Positions 23,931-32,671 are shown, numbered from the stretch's first letter. The stretch is 32,734 nt of DNA from Klebsormidium nitens (GCA_000708835.1 DF237738.1:1-32734), one strand, 5' to 3'. Notes: generated by a model from the sequence alone, not told the origin. Program-made: numbers and translations.

Positions 23931-23961
23931 GATGTTAGGAGATCTAGAATAGTCAAGAATC
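23931..23961 (+). promoter_or_regulatory. Ligase upstream motif shared with HNH leaders
   Basis: ATACTTACGGAGATGTTAGG followed by AGATCTAGAATAG precedes the ligase ATG by about 35 bases. It aligns with the HNH leader TACTTACGGTTATGTTCCC...GTAGAGTAGG. It is a candidate early or replication-gene promoter, or a copied element edge. Confidence 0.4.
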
Positions 23962-25860
23962 ATGGCCAACTCCTCCACGATGACGTCAGTTTCAGCCCTC
24001 GAGAACAAGATTCAGTCCGCCGCCGACGCTTACCACAACTCCGCGAGTCCGACAATGTCAGATTCCAGCTTCGACGCCGCAATAGAACAACTGCGCGCGC
24101 TGGCTCCGCGCTCGGAGGTCCTCGATGCCGTGGGTGCGCCGGCGATGGGTGCCAAAGTTCCACTTCCTTTTCCAATGTACTCGCTTGACAAGGTGAAGCC
24201 AGGGAACGGAGCGCTGGCCAAGTGGGCTGGCAGGAACGCGGGGCCTTTCGTCCTCAGTGATAAGCTCGATGGCGTTTCGGCGCTGGTGGTTTGGAGACGC
24301 AATCCGGGCCAGAAGCAGTGGAAGGTCTCCATGTTCAGTCGCGGCAACGGCGTCGAAGGGACGGACCTGACCCACCTCAGCCACCTGCTGCCCAAGAAGC
24401 TCCGCATCCTGCCGAAGGCGCCGAAAGCCGATCTGTTTGCGGTGCGCGGGGAGCTCATCGTCCCCAAGGCCGACTTTCAGCCGGAGCTCGCTTCCGACGC
24501 CAGGAGTCTGGTGTCTGGGCTCGTCAACCGGAGAAATCTGGACGATGCAGCCATGAAGAAGCTGGCCCTGGTGCACTTTGTGGCGTACGAGGTAGTCTTC
24601 CCCAATCTCCCAAAGCAGGATCAGCTCAAGCTCCTCACCTCGTGTGGTCTGGAAATCGTGCCCGCGCGCGTGGAAGAGGCAGTGAGCGACAGCATTTTGG
24701 AGGCCTACTACTCGCAGCGGCTCAGCCTGTCAAAGTTTGCGATAGATGGCATAGTCGTCGACAGCGGCTCTGCTCACGCGCTCCCGACAAGCGGCAACCC
24801 AACGTACGCTGTCGCGTTCAAGAAGGAGCTGGAGCAGCAAGGAGGCGATACGACTGTCCTCGAGGTCGTCTGGGAGGCCTCCAAGGACTCCAAGCTGATC
24901 CCGCAAGTGCGCTACGAGCCCGTGAACGTTGGAGGCGTGATCCTGAAAGTGGCCACCGGGATAAATGCGCGCTTCATCGAGGCGCAAGGCATCGGCCCAG
25001 GCGCTCGCATCCACGTGATTAGGTCCGGATCAGTTATACCGAAGATCACCCGCGTCATCGAGGCCGTCGCACCTCAGATGCCGCCGGTGGAGTTCGTTTG
25101 GGACGCCAACCGCGTCCACGCAATTGTACTTGGCGATGATGAGGGCGTCGTCTGCAAGCGGATCGTCAAATTCTTCGTTGAGCTAGGGATCGAAAACATA
25201 AAAGAAAACTTGGTCCGCCGCTTCTACGAGAACGGCATGACGACCTTGGCATCCTATCTGGAGGCAGACGAGGCCAAGCTGCTGACGATGCCGGGCGTGA
25301 ACCTCACGCTGGCGAGCAAGCTGGTCAACAACATTCAAGCCGGCATCAAGGGCGCCGATCCGGTCAAGCTCCTGACGGCATCCAACTGCTTCGGCACCGG
25401 AGTGGGCCCTGTCCGCCTCGCTGCTGCCCTTAAGGCGTTCCCAGACCTTCTGGAGCGCGACATGGGCCGCCGCGAAGAGGTCTTGAGCGACCTTCGTGGC
25501 TTGGACGGGTTCTCATCCATCACCGCGGAGCGCATGGTCGTCGGCTTCATCGCCTTCTCTGCCTTTATGGCGGAGCACCCCCAGATTGTTCTCGGTGTTC
25601 CCGATGAGGAGATCGAGCAGGAGCAGGAGGAGGGTCTTCTGGGAATGGTTGCAGTCTTTACCGGCTTTCGCGAGCCGGTATGGGAGAAGGCCATCTTCGC
25701 AGCAGGCGGTAGAGTAACGACCAGCGTGTCGTCACAGACCACGATAGTCGTGGTGAAGGACCTGGAGGTGAAGGAGTCCGGCAAGGAGTCCAAGGCGAGG
25801 AGCCTAGGCATAAGGGTGGTAGATGCGCCCACGTTTGCTGAGGAGTTTGGATTTGAATAG
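23962..25860 (+). CDS. NAD-dependent DNA ligase (LigA-type)
   Basis: The protein has 632 residues. AYHNSASPTMSDSSFDAAIE is the Ia-like NAD-binding region. FVLSDKLDGVSALVVW carries the adenylated Lys at about 101 in K-L-D-G. SRGNGVEGTDLT, FAVRGELIV and DGIVVD are further nucleotidyltransferase motifs. The OB fold includes VGGVILKVATGIN. The bacterial four-Cys zinc finger is absent: only one Cys (VVCKRIVKFF) is left in that place, as in several viral ligases. Helix-hairpin-helix repeats (TMPGVNLTLASKLV, FGTGVGPVRLAAAL) and a C-terminal BRCT domain (VAVFTGFREPVWEKAI to the end) complete it. It seals nicks in replication and repair. Confidence 0.93.
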   Translation: MANSSTMTSVSALENKIQSAADAYHNSASPTMSDSSFDAAIEQLRALAPRSEVLDAVGAPAMGAKVPLPFPMYSLDKVKPGNGALAKWAGRNAGPFVLSDKLDGVSALVVWRRNPGQKQWKVSMFSRGNGVEGTDLTHLSHLLPKKLRILPKAPKADLFAVRGELIVPKADFQPELASDARSLVSGLVNRRNLDDAAMKKLALVHFVAYEVVFPNLPKQDQLKLLTSCGLEIVPARVEEAVSDSILEAYYSQRLSLSKFAIDGIVVDSGSAHALPTSGNPTYAVAFKKELEQQGGDTTVLEVVWEASKDSKLIPQVRYEPVNVGGVILKVATGINARFIEAQGIGPGARIHVIRSGSVIPKITRVIEAVAPQMPPVEFVWDANRVHAIVLGDDEGVVCKRIVKFFVELGIENIKENLVRRFYENGMTTLASYLEADEAKLLTMPGVNLTLASKLVNNIQAGIKGADPVKLLTASNCFGTGVGPVRLAAALKAFPDLLERDMGRREEVLSDLRGLDGFSSITAERMVVGFIAFSAFMAEHPQIVLGVPDEEIEQEQEEGLLGMVAVFTGFREPVWEKAIFAAGGRVTTSVSSQTTIVVVKDLEVKESGKESKARSLGIRVVDAPTFAEEFGFE

Positions 25861-26298
25861 TTGTTTATAGCCCAAACGGGATACTCCCATTCAACCTTGA
25901 TGACCTCTTCCGCTACCGACTCGATCCATATCAGACACATATGTGTCCGTTTCATGCGTGCATGTCACCTCCGATGATTGCTATGTATGCCGAATTCTAG
26001 ACGGACTGGTCGCTGCATGTCACCTGCCTTGCAATTGCGTGGACATTTGGAGATACACGGATGGGGGAAAAAAGCATGATTTTCAAGCCCTTTCTACAGG
26101 GGCCGTTGTTTGTCATTTCAAACTTGATTACCTTTTGAAACTTGCGTGTCATCCGAGCACTTTCAAAAACTACTATTTTTTCCTTTACCCCCTCGAGAGA
26201 TTTTGCAAATCTCAAGTGGACGTACCGAAGTGCCGTTAAGGTCAGAGGTTGGTCCCAATTCCGTCTCAAACCCGACTGAAATAGGACCTTTAAGGTGA
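25861..26298. other. Gene-poor stretch after the ligase
   Basis: About 440 bases without a convincing gene. Open frames at 25943-26239 (+, no ATG near its start) and 25997-26302 (-) show no domain, signal or codon pattern that stands out. The stretch is AT-richer than its neighbours and has a CATGTCACCT motif repeated at 25964 and 26016. It may hold untranslated or decayed sequence. Confidence 0.4.
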
Positions 26299-26580
26299 TC
26301 AACCAGAGAGGTCTATACCATCTTCTGGTCCTTGCGATCGTGCATCGGCCCGAAATGTCGGGGGTCTGGATTCGTTGGATTTTTGAGGGGGATCCCTCTC
26401 GTCTTCCAGATATTTCAGAAATTCTTGTTGTATGATTCTTTTCAAGATCTTTGCGTCATCTTCTTTCAGCCCATTCATCCATGTTGGTACGGCAATCTTC
26501 ACCTTCTCCTCTACAGCGTACAACCGCCTCACCCATTCTTTCTGTTTACTTGTCAGAATCGGCCATTCCGGTTTGCTCAT
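26299..26580 (-). CDS. Small unknown protein, 93 aa
   Basis: The frame starts MSKPEWPILTSKQKEWVRRL. A helical, charged body (VEEKVKIAVPTWMNGLKEDD) and a disordered Pro/Arg/Asp-rich tail follow. There is no membrane segment and no known motif. It is divergent from the metallophosphoesterase gene, with 73 bases between the starts. Function unknown. Confidence 0.6.
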   Translation of the reverse strand: MSKPEWPILTSKQKEWVRRLYAVEEKVKIAVPTWMNGLKEDDAKILKRIIQQEFLKYLEDERDPPQKSNESRPPTFRADARSQGPEDGIDLSG

Positions 26581-26653
26581 TTCCGTATACCATCATTTTT
26601 CTTCTCGCGTTCGAGGCCCCCCGATTTAACGGGTGATAGGGGAAAGGCGCGCG

Positions 26654-27457
26654 ATGAACGATTTGAAGATACAGTTTATTTCAGACTTGCATTTGGAGAT
26701 GACTTTGAAACGATTCCCCACCTTTCCTGTCACTGCTCCACACCTGGCATTGCTGGGCGACATAGGCAAGGTAGGAAGTGCAAAGTTTGCAGGTTTCATC
26801 TCAGACATCGCCCCAAAGTACGTCACTGTGTTGGTGGTGGCCGGCAATCACGAGTTTTACAGTGGCATATATGACGATGTCAAAGATGAGATCCGAAAGA
26901 TCACCGACCAACACACAAACGTGCATTTTTTGGATCGCAACGTGTTGGAAGTGCAAGGGGTCAAGATCATCGGATGTACGCTATGGACTCATGTACCCCT
27001 CGCCTGCCAGAGGGCAGTGGAGAGCAGTATCAACGATTACAAGCTGATCTATTGCAAAGACATGCTTGGAATTCCACGGCCTTTTACGGTTGCGGAAACC
27101 AATGAGCTGCATAGAGTTGAGAGAGAATTTATCCTTCGGGAGATTGAAAGTTCGAGAGAAACAGGCAAATGCACTGTCGTTCTCACACACCATGCGCCAT
27201 TGATGAAGGGTACGTCAGATCCCAAGTTCTTTGGAACGCCGACGAGCCACGCATTCAGCACTGACATGCCGGATCTGATGGGATCACCCGTCGTAGCTTG
27301 GCTGCACGGTCACACGCATTTCAATTCTCCCGGCACTCGAATGAAAGGCACGCTCGTAACTGCTAATCAAAAGGGGTACATAGACGAGAATGTAGGACTC
27401 GCTTTTCGACTGGAAGCCTTTTTGCACATTGTTGACTCAACAGCCAGCGTAAAATAG
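26654..27457 (+). CDS. Calcineurin-like metallophosphoesterase
   Basis: From MNDLKIQF the protein has 267 residues. All metal-site motifs are visible: FISDLHLEM (D-x-H, near residue 10), LLGDIG (G-D), VVAGNHEFY (G-N-H-E), VLTHHAP (His) and WLHGHTHFN (G-H-x-H). Such enzymes remove phosphate from proteins, nucleotides or nucleic acids; the substrate is not evident. The order and spacing match single-domain MPPs, and giant viruses often carry one. GTG at 26633 is a less likely start. Confidence 0.92.
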   Translation: MNDLKIQFISDLHLEMTLKRFPTFPVTAPHLALLGDIGKVGSAKFAGFISDIAPKYVTVLVVAGNHEFYSGIYDDVKDEIRKITDQHTNVHFLDRNVLEVQGVKIIGCTLWTHVPLACQRAVESSINDYKLIYCKDMLGIPRPFTVAETNELHRVEREFILREIESSRETGKCTVVLTHHAPLMKGTSDPKFFGTPTSHAFSTDMPDLMGSPVVAWLHGHTHFNSPGTRMKGTLVTANQKGYIDENVGLAFRLEAFLHIVDSTASVK

Positions 27458-27489
27458 GCGCAGCAGTTCTTTACAATTGACTAGGACAA

Positions 27490-28419
27490 TTACTTTCCAA
27501 ACACAGACTTTGTGTTGTATGCCTCTTCAAACTCCTCCTTGTCTCTAGCAAAGGCCATCGGTGAAACGACAGCTACGGAACCCATCACACAGCCCTGCTT
27601 GTGCCTCTTCCAGTCTGCCTGCTGGCACTCCTTACTATAGTAGGACGCGCGCATACACCTGCTGCAAATCAACCTCTTGCTACCTATTGTTTGTGGCTTG
27701 CAGCATTTTTGGCAATTCTTGCTGGCAGCACCCCGTGCACCTTCTGTCAGTTTCACCACGACACTTCTGATACACCTGGCCAGCAAGTCCTCCACAGCAC
27801 TTTCGGTGACGGGCAGCCCGTGCTTGGTCAAGACAACCCTCAGCGTTGCATCATCAGGCCTCTTCCCATTGGAAAGTGTGATACACTCCTCTACCAATGG
27901 CTCTCTGCTCGGGACATGAATGCTAATTGTGATGTCCCCCTTGCTCGCAGACAGCCCCATCAGCTTTGCCCTTTTGGCAATAAGCTTGGGCAGCTCCACA
28001 TAGTCAGCCCACTTTTCTTCCTCCATCAAGCGGTCGCAAGACTCTCTGAAATACAGCAGCGTTTGCAGCTGGTAGCCGGTATCCAACTGAATGAGGGTTA
28101 TGTGCGTCAATTGAGAATTGACGCCCTTGAGTGCTTTGTCAAAATCGTCTCTGAGATCGGCTGCCTCATCTTCTTTCAGTTTGGTAATACTACCATGCGG
28201 CGCTTCTTCAACCGGCAGCATCACATACGCCTGCGTCGATGCATGATAGATGCAAAAGTAGCTGCGCGCCAACCTTGGGGACAGTTTGATGCACCTCAGC
28301 ATGTGGGCAATCTCGAGAACATCTGTGAACATTTGAGGATTGCGCCATCCCCCGCCTCGCACTAGGGCGGTCTTCAATCTATCCAGGTATCTCTGAACGA
28401 CGCCCCTCGGATTCGCCAT
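27490..28419 (-). CDS. MYND zinc-finger protein, 309 aa
   Basis: From MANPRGVVQRYL, residues 1 to about 235 are an unassigned, mostly helical domain. The C-terminal part is a clear MYND finger: CQKCCKPQ, then CSRCMRASYYSKECQQADWK and HKQGC (C-x-x-C...C-x-x-C...Y-x-x-x-C-x-x-x-x-W...H-x-x-x-C). MYND fingers bind Pro-rich peptides and recruit partners in transcription control. The frame stays open upstream to 28593 without similarity, so I take the ATG at 28419. It converges with the metallophosphoesterase gene, stops 32 bases apart. Confidence 0.85.
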   Translation of the reverse strand: MANPRGVVQRYLDRLKTALVRGGGWRNPQMFTDVLEIAHMLRCIKLSPRLARSYFCIYHASTQAYVMLPVEEAPHGSITKLKEDEAADLRDDFDKALKGVNSQLTHITLIQLDTGYQLQTLLYFRESCDRLMEEEKWADYVELPKLIAKRAKLMGLSASKGDITISIHVPSREPLVEECITLSNGKRPDDATLRVVLTKHGLPVTESAVEDLLARCIRSVVVKLTEGARGAASKNCQKCCKPQTIGSKRLICSRCMRASYYSKECQQADWKRHKQGCVMGSVAVVSPMAFARDKEEFEEAYNTKSVFGK

Positions 28420-28669
28420 TTTTGCCCAACGTGTCCGCTGTGTTGTGAAAGGGTAGAGGTTGTGAAGCAAAAAGGAGGCAGGCAGGTGAAATGACATCCC
28501 GTACAAGCTCTGAATGTTGCAGATATTTGCAGGTCGGTACGATCCGTTCTGTCTATGGAAATCTGAACCATCAATTAAGATTCTCTGGCACATGGTCCGA
28601 TCCTCAGATTTTTTGCACTGTCAGCACCCTAAAAACCTTGAAACTCTAAAACCCTAAAACCCTAAAACC
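28420..28669. other. Intergenic region with telomere-like tract
   Basis: This holds the 5' flank of the MYND gene and the end of the split gene at 28670. Its main feature is the CCCTAAAA tract described separately. I see no gene. Confidence 0.5.
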
Positions 28670-28676
28670 CTAAAAC
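28644..28676. repeat. Telomere-like (CCCTAAAA)n tract
   Basis: Three perfect CCCTAAAA units run from 28652 to 28675, preceded by CTCTAAAA (28644-28651) and degenerate forms (CCTAAAAACCTTGAAA) from 28628. On the other strand the unit is TTTTAGGG, the Chlamydomonas-type telomere repeat and one base longer than the plant TTTAGGG. The tract is inside virus-like DNA, not at an end of the window. Confidence 0.85.
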
Positions 28677-29212
28677 TCTTCTGACAACGTTCCGCTCTGG
28701 CCATGATTGTACAAGACTTGGAACGCGGAGCAAACTGTCTTATAATTTATGGAACCGTGGCAGCGGCATGCAAGGCTGGGATCGAGGATGAGCTTGAAGT
28801 TGCCGTCCGTGTTGAATGCCCCCGTCCCGAACCCCGCCTTTTGAGACCATGGCCCGATGAGGGCGTGCTTCGGCGGTATCACCTTGCGCCTCCTGAGGAT
28901 TTCCAGGCAGTCTAGAGTCGCGTCTGTCACCGTCTTGAGATGCAGTGCGTACGCAGGCTTATTGGCGTACACAGCTTGCAACTCTCCTTGACGAGTCATG
29001 ACCTTTTCGAGACACCTGCTCACGAATGGGTCGACGCCGAGGATCCAAAAGGGGTCTATGATGAGATTATTACCCTTCAACACGTACTCCGGCAGCCTCG
29101 AGACGTGAATATCTATGTTAGTCCTCGGCCGGTTGAGGCTCGGGTTGAATTGGTCCACCCTGAACGCTCCCGACACGAAGGAGTGTGCCTGCGCCAGATT
29201 TCTTCCCTTCAA
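28670..29212 (-). CDS. Downstream half of a split unknown gene
   Basis: The frame has no ATG near its start. Before position 29212 the same frame continues back to a TGA near 29310 through protein-like sequence (QPLLGKHISDSSRNPIKYGL), overlapping the end of the gene at 29221. This suggests that the two frames were once one gene, now separated by a frameshift. The body contains NPSLNRPRTNIDIHVSRLPE and IDPFWILGVDPFVSRCLE. The motif ILGV-D/H-PF...SR-LE also occurs at the end of the upstream half. No known domain. It is probably broken or expressed only by frameshifting. Confidence 0.55.
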   Translation of the reverse strand: MKGRNLAQAHSFVSGAFRVDQFNPSLNRPRTNIDIHVSRLPEYVLKGNNLIIDPFWILGVDPFVSRCLEKVMTRQGELQAVYANKPAYALHLKTVTDATLDCLEILRRRKVIPPKHALIGPWSQKAGFGTGAFNTDGNFKLILDPSLACRCHGSINYKTVCSAFQVLYNHGQSGTLSEEF

Positions 29213-29220
29213 CCCGTACT

Positions 29221-29901
29221 TTATTGGGTTGCGAGACGAGTCCGAAATATGTTTTCCAAGTAGCGGCTGGATGTGAACGGGTGTACGCCGAGTATGTCGT
29301 AGGGGGTGTCATTGGACTTGTAGAAGCCCTGGCCGCCGGCCTGCGTCTGCCAGAGGGATCCTCCGAACCAGTATTTTTGAACGATGGGCGAGGCGACCTC
29401 ATGATACCCGTGCAATTGGGTTGAGTACAGCTCGTAGACGTCCAGGACGTCCTGGCGGAGGAAGTGGAAGTCCTCGGCCCCGATGACGGCGCACATCTTG
29501 TACCAGCCAGGCGATGCGGCTTTCTTCCAGTCTGTCTTCTCTGTTGTGGTCCATTCTCTGTTCCGTTTCGTGCCGAGGTTGCCGTCCTGGATTCTCGCTG
29601 CGGCTATTCCGTCCGCGAGGATGGAGTTGTCTAGGTCCGGACACCCTCTCTGGAGGTCGACTCCAGGATCTCTGAGATCAAAATTTCTGACCAGATCCGG
29701 ATATGCCATTGCTAGGTCGGACGGCTGGGCCTTTTGCTCTTGCGCGTGCGAGAAACCGAGCGCATACGAGTAGCAGTTTCCGCTGGACAGATCGCAATCC
29801 CATGGAAACGTGCTGAAACCGTACTCGGCTCCAGAGATGGGCATCAGGTAGTTGGAATTGAGGGTGGTGCCTTTGAAGGAGGTATCCATTGAAAGAAGCA
29901 T
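29221..29901 (-). CDS. Unknown protein, upstream half of a split gene
   Basis: From MLLSMDTSFKG the frame gives about 226 residues. It contains a single notable cluster, LSSGNCYSYALGF, and a later IGAEDFHFLRQD. Together, a Cys in N-C-Y-S-Y-A and a His in D-F-H-F resemble the arrangement of some uncharacterised, possibly papain-fold proteins, but I cannot assign the family. It ends YDILGVHPFTSSRYLE..., echoing a motif in the downstream half. ATG at 29889 (MDTSFKG) is equally possible. It is divergent from the XPA-like gene, with 34 bases between the starts. Confidence 0.6.
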   Translation of the reverse strand: MLLSMDTSFKGTTLNSNYLMPISGAEYGFSTFPWDCDLSSGNCYSYALGFSHAQEQKAQPSDLAMAYPDLVRNFDLRDPGVDLQRGCPDLDNSILADGIAAARIQDGNLGTKRNREWTTTEKTDWKKAASPGWYKMCAVIGAEDFHFLRQDVLDVYELYSTQLHGYHEVASPIVQKYWFGGSLWQTQAGGQGFYKSNDTPYDILGVHPFTSSRYLENIFRTRLATQ

Positions 29902-29935
29902 ACATTTTTGCTGCGTACGCAACGAGTGCAATCAA

Positions 29936-31216
29936 ATGAACGTTATAGCAATGGCGGCAGTTCAGCTCTTGCTCTCGGACCTGCTTTTAGCTCATACGCC
30001 AGTTGAACAGGAGATGCTGTTGGCCATGGCCGCGGTCTCCCGAGAGTTCCGGAGCGTGGCTCAGGCTGGCTGGCGTGCTCGGCAGGTCCAATACCAACTG
30101 GGGCTTCAGAGGCATTGCGAGGCGGGGATTGAGCTCAGCAGGAGGACCGGTCAGGTAAGCACGTGCGACGGATGTAAAAGTAGATCAACAATGATCTATC
30201 CCTTCGATCCGGACCTGTATGCGTGCCCCGTCTGCACGTCCAGCACGGGTCCGAGATATCTACGTATCATAAGCTTCACGGCCTGTCGGGAACGTCTCCT
30301 GCTGTTGCCGATCGACCTCTTTCCGTGCATGGTGTTGGAAACTGTTCATACGACGTACGGCAACGCGATTCGTATGTACAGATGGCAGGAGGTGATTGCC
30401 ATCGCTTTCGACAAGCACGGAGGCCCTCGCGGCCTTCAGGACGCCTTGGATGCGAGGGATGTGTCGAGGAAGAAGAAAGGCCTCCCCCGGGAGGCGCGGG
30501 ACTCGTTCGCGAGGGCCGTGATCGCAGAGTGCGACCCCGAAGGCGCTTGCGACCCCGGCGACGTCATCCGATACTGTTGCGACGAGTTCGTCAGGAACGG
30601 GAAGGGTGGCAAGAAGGGCGTCAGAGCTCGGGTGGAGCGCTACGTCAGCTTCAAGGCCGCCATGCCGCCGTGCAGCGGTCACGTGACGACGGTTCTCCAC
30701 CAGTACCTCCACCGATACGTGAGCACGGGCTCCCAGACGGTGCTCGAGGCCGCCCCCAAGGCCAGGCTCCTCTGTGAGGCCCTGCAAGGGGAGACGACGC
30801 ACGTCACATTGGCCGACATGAGCCACTATATACAGGGTCGCTGCTCGTTGGGTGCCACAATCGTGCATTGTCAGCGACGGTCGGCCAGGTTTACGGGTCT
30901 CGTGCATGCTCTGGCAGCGAGAGGGCTCACCTTACGTCCAGATTCCCGAATGTGCTCGGACTTCATCGAGCAGGAGGGTAAGTGGAGCCTCGAGGTCGTG
31001 GTGAACGTGATGGACGAGATGCGCTTCTACTTTGAGCACACGCGCTATGCCAGCGAGGTCCGCCACGCGTCTTCCGAACTGGCCAAGAGCAGGGCTCTTC
31101 GGCAATGGGTTGCCGAAGGGGGTACGCTGGGTTCTCCCGGGCTCCCGTTGAGCCTCGTGCGGCAGGTGGATAAGCTTCTTTGGAAGCGTCGCCGTGCGTC
31201 CGAAGCGCGTGGGTAA
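29936..31216 (+). CDS. Zinc-ribbon protein with XPA-like domain
   Basis: From MNVIAMAAV the protein has 426 residues. The N-terminus is helical (VEQEMLLAMAAVSREFRSVA), F-box-like in spacing. CDGC and CPVC about 20 residues apart (near 76-99) make a zinc ribbon. RIISFTACRERLLLLPIDL, then YGNAIRMYRWQEVIAIAFDK and HGGPRGL, resemble the DNA-binding part of XPA-like proteins (T-x-A-R-x-x-Y/L-L...D-L, R-x-M-x-L/M-Y...V...A...H-G-G). The rest is unassigned helical sequence. A role in DNA repair or DNA binding is likely but not proven. ATG at 29951 is an alternative start. Confidence 0.6.
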   Translation: MNVIAMAAVQLLLSDLLLAHTPVEQEMLLAMAAVSREFRSVAQAGWRARQVQYQLGLQRHCEAGIELSRRTGQVSTCDGCKSRSTMIYPFDPDLYACPVCTSSTGPRYLRIISFTACRERLLLLPIDLFPCMVLETVHTTYGNAIRMYRWQEVIAIAFDKHGGPRGLQDALDARDVSRKKKGLPREARDSFARAVIAECDPEGACDPGDVIRYCCDEFVRNGKGGKKGVRARVERYVSFKAAMPPCSGHVTTVLHQYLHRYVSTGSQTVLEAAPKARLLCEALQGETTHVTLADMSHYIQGRCSLGATIVHCQRRSARFTGLVHALAARGLTLRPDSRMCSDFIEQEGKWSLEVVVNVMDEMRFYFEHTRYASEVRHASSELAKSRALRQWVAEGGTLGSPGLPLSLVRQVDKLLWKRRRASEARG

Positions 31217-31229
31217 TAATGTGCAGTTG

Positions 31230-32222
31230 ATGGAAATGGATCTACACCCTCATCACCGGTACGACTCAAAGACTTCGACGATGCCGCAGAGGGATACCCT
31301 CTTTGAACGGCAGAGGCTGGGCCATGCGGCGTCGACGGAGTTGGAGTTCAACACTTTTATCATAGACATCGACTCTTCTGCGCGAGACCAGGACAGGTTT
31401 CCGGACACGGACGAGTATACGGTGTATTTTAAGAATCCGTTGATCAATGTCGTCCGTTGTGACCTGCTGTCTGCAGAGGTCCCGAATGTGGCCTTCAACG
31501 TCGATACATCGAATCAGAACTTTGCCCTTGAAGAGGTGGTGGGGTCCAACGCTCCTTTTGTCGTTGCTTTCGAGATCCAGCAGGGGCACTACGATATTAC
31601 CGGCCTGTCGAACGAGATTCAGCGGCTCTTGAATATCTATACGCATGGTACTGGCTCACCGTACACGGTGTCCTCCATCACGAGCCAGAACAAGGTCATT
31701 TTCAGAGCTGCCGCCCCGGTGACTCGGTTTAGGCTGCGGTTCGACCTCGGGGATAACTGCAGCGGGCTTTTGGGGTTCGGCAACGATGCCACACCGTTCA
31801 ATGACACGGTCGTTTCGACCGACGATCCTATGTACGCTAAAGCTCTCCTATCGACTGCTTATGTGGACACGTCCGGCGATCATTGTGTTTTCCTCACCAG
31901 CCCCGAGCTGGGCACCAACTTTCACGAGGTTTCGTACCAGAAGACTCAGATGGGGCTCGTGACCAGCATGCCTGCCAACTCTTTCGGTAAGATTGCCCTC
32001 GCCGGTGCTGCCGGGAGCCTCGTGATATACACTCCGTCAACCGGTTTCCCCATATTCAAGGAGTTTCGGCCACCTATCGGGAAGCTGGATCAGTTGACGA
32101 TCAAGTGGCTCAGGCGGGACAGCTCACGCGTTGACTTCAAGGGTTTGGACAACTCCCTGCAGCTGCAATTCAAAAGTGTCACCCGATCCCTCGGAGCTCC
32201 TAATTTTGGCGGCTTCTTTTAG
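31230..32222 (+). CDS. Penton-like / minor capsid structural protein
   Basis: From MEMDLHPHH the protein has 330 residues. FIIDIDSSARDQDRFPDTDE, then YTVYFKNPLINVVRCDLLSA and EVPNVAFNVDTSNQNF, match the start of jelly-roll minor capsid (penton-type) proteins seen across NCLDVs and polinton-like viruses. FEIQQGHYDITGLSNEIQRL and VIFRAAAPVTRFRLRF continue the pattern, and the end KLDQLTIKWLRRDSSRVDF fits too. These proteins form virion vertices. ATG 31281 is an alternative start. The gene follows the XPA-like gene by 13 bases. Confidence 0.65.
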   Translation: MEMDLHPHHRYDSKTSTMPQRDTLFERQRLGHAASTELEFNTFIIDIDSSARDQDRFPDTDEYTVYFKNPLINVVRCDLLSAEVPNVAFNVDTSNQNFALEEVVGSNAPFVVAFEIQQGHYDITGLSNEIQRLLNIYTHGTGSPYTVSSITSQNKVIFRAAAPVTRFRLRFDLGDNCSGLLGFGNDATPFNDTVVSTDDPMYAKALLSTAYVDTSGDHCVFLTSPELGTNFHEVSYQKTQMGLVTSMPANSFGKIALAGAAGSLVIYTPSTGFPIFKEFRPPIGKLDQLTIKWLRRDSSRVDFKGLDNSLQLQFKSVTRSLGAPNFGGFF

Positions 32223-32274
32223 GGACCGTTTTTGCGGAGCCACAAGCATTTTGTTATTTCCTATACGAAAGCAG

Positions 32275-32574
32275 ATGTTGCAGGTCGATGACTTGAAGAA
32301 ATTGGAGACGGGTCACTACGTACTATACATCGTTACTGGTGATGTTCTCCGTAGGGGCATTTATAGGATACCGTTCATTACGGAAACACTTGCAAACGAG
32401 TGTTCATCGGTTTACCAGGAGCACTGCTGCGAATTTTTGGTGAAGAACTATCCGTTCAGTAGGGTGGACAAGGTGATCTGTGTGTTTGACGGAGAGTTGA
32501 TGCATTCGATTTCGGGGTCAGGGACCCGATACTCCATGAAGAAAATCGATGCGTACAACGAGACGATTGTGTGA
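32275..32574 (+). CDS. Small unknown protein, 99 aa
   Basis: The frame starts MLQVDDLKKLETGHYVLYIV. It is a mixed alpha/beta protein with a Cys pair (EHCCEF) and no membrane segment. It lies 52 bases after the penton-like gene on the same strand and is followed closely by a strong hairpin. No family recognised. Confidence 0.65.
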   Translation: MLQVDDLKKLETGHYVLYIVTGDVLRRGIYRIPFITETLANECSSVYQEHCCEFLVKNYPFSRVDKVICVFDGELMHSISGSGTRYSMKKIDAYNETIV

Positions 32575-32575
32575 C

Positions 32576-32603
32576 GCTCTAGGCCTTGAGCAAGCCTAGA
32601 GGC
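32576..32603 (+). terminator. Strong hairpin just after a stop codon
   Basis: CTCTAGGCCTT (32577-32587), loop GAGC and AAGCCTAGAG (32592-32601) form a near-perfect stem of about 10 bp with one bulged base, starting two bases after TGA at 32572-32574. Palindromes at transcript ends serve as polyadenylation or termination signals in several giant-virus groups. It is the clearest such structure in the window. Confidence 0.55.
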
Positions 32604-32671
32604 GCACATTTACCTAACTAGTATAAATAATACGGTGAAAACAGCCGGAATATCAACGCGCGTCCTTTTTG

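Noticed and set aside
25943-26239. 98-codon plus-strand frame after the ligase
   Set aside because: No ATG near the start, Cys-rich but without a metal-site pattern, and a competing open frame on the other strand.
27601-28365. 254-codon plus-strand frame
   Set aside because: Antisense to the MYND protein gene, which carries a complete zinc finger.
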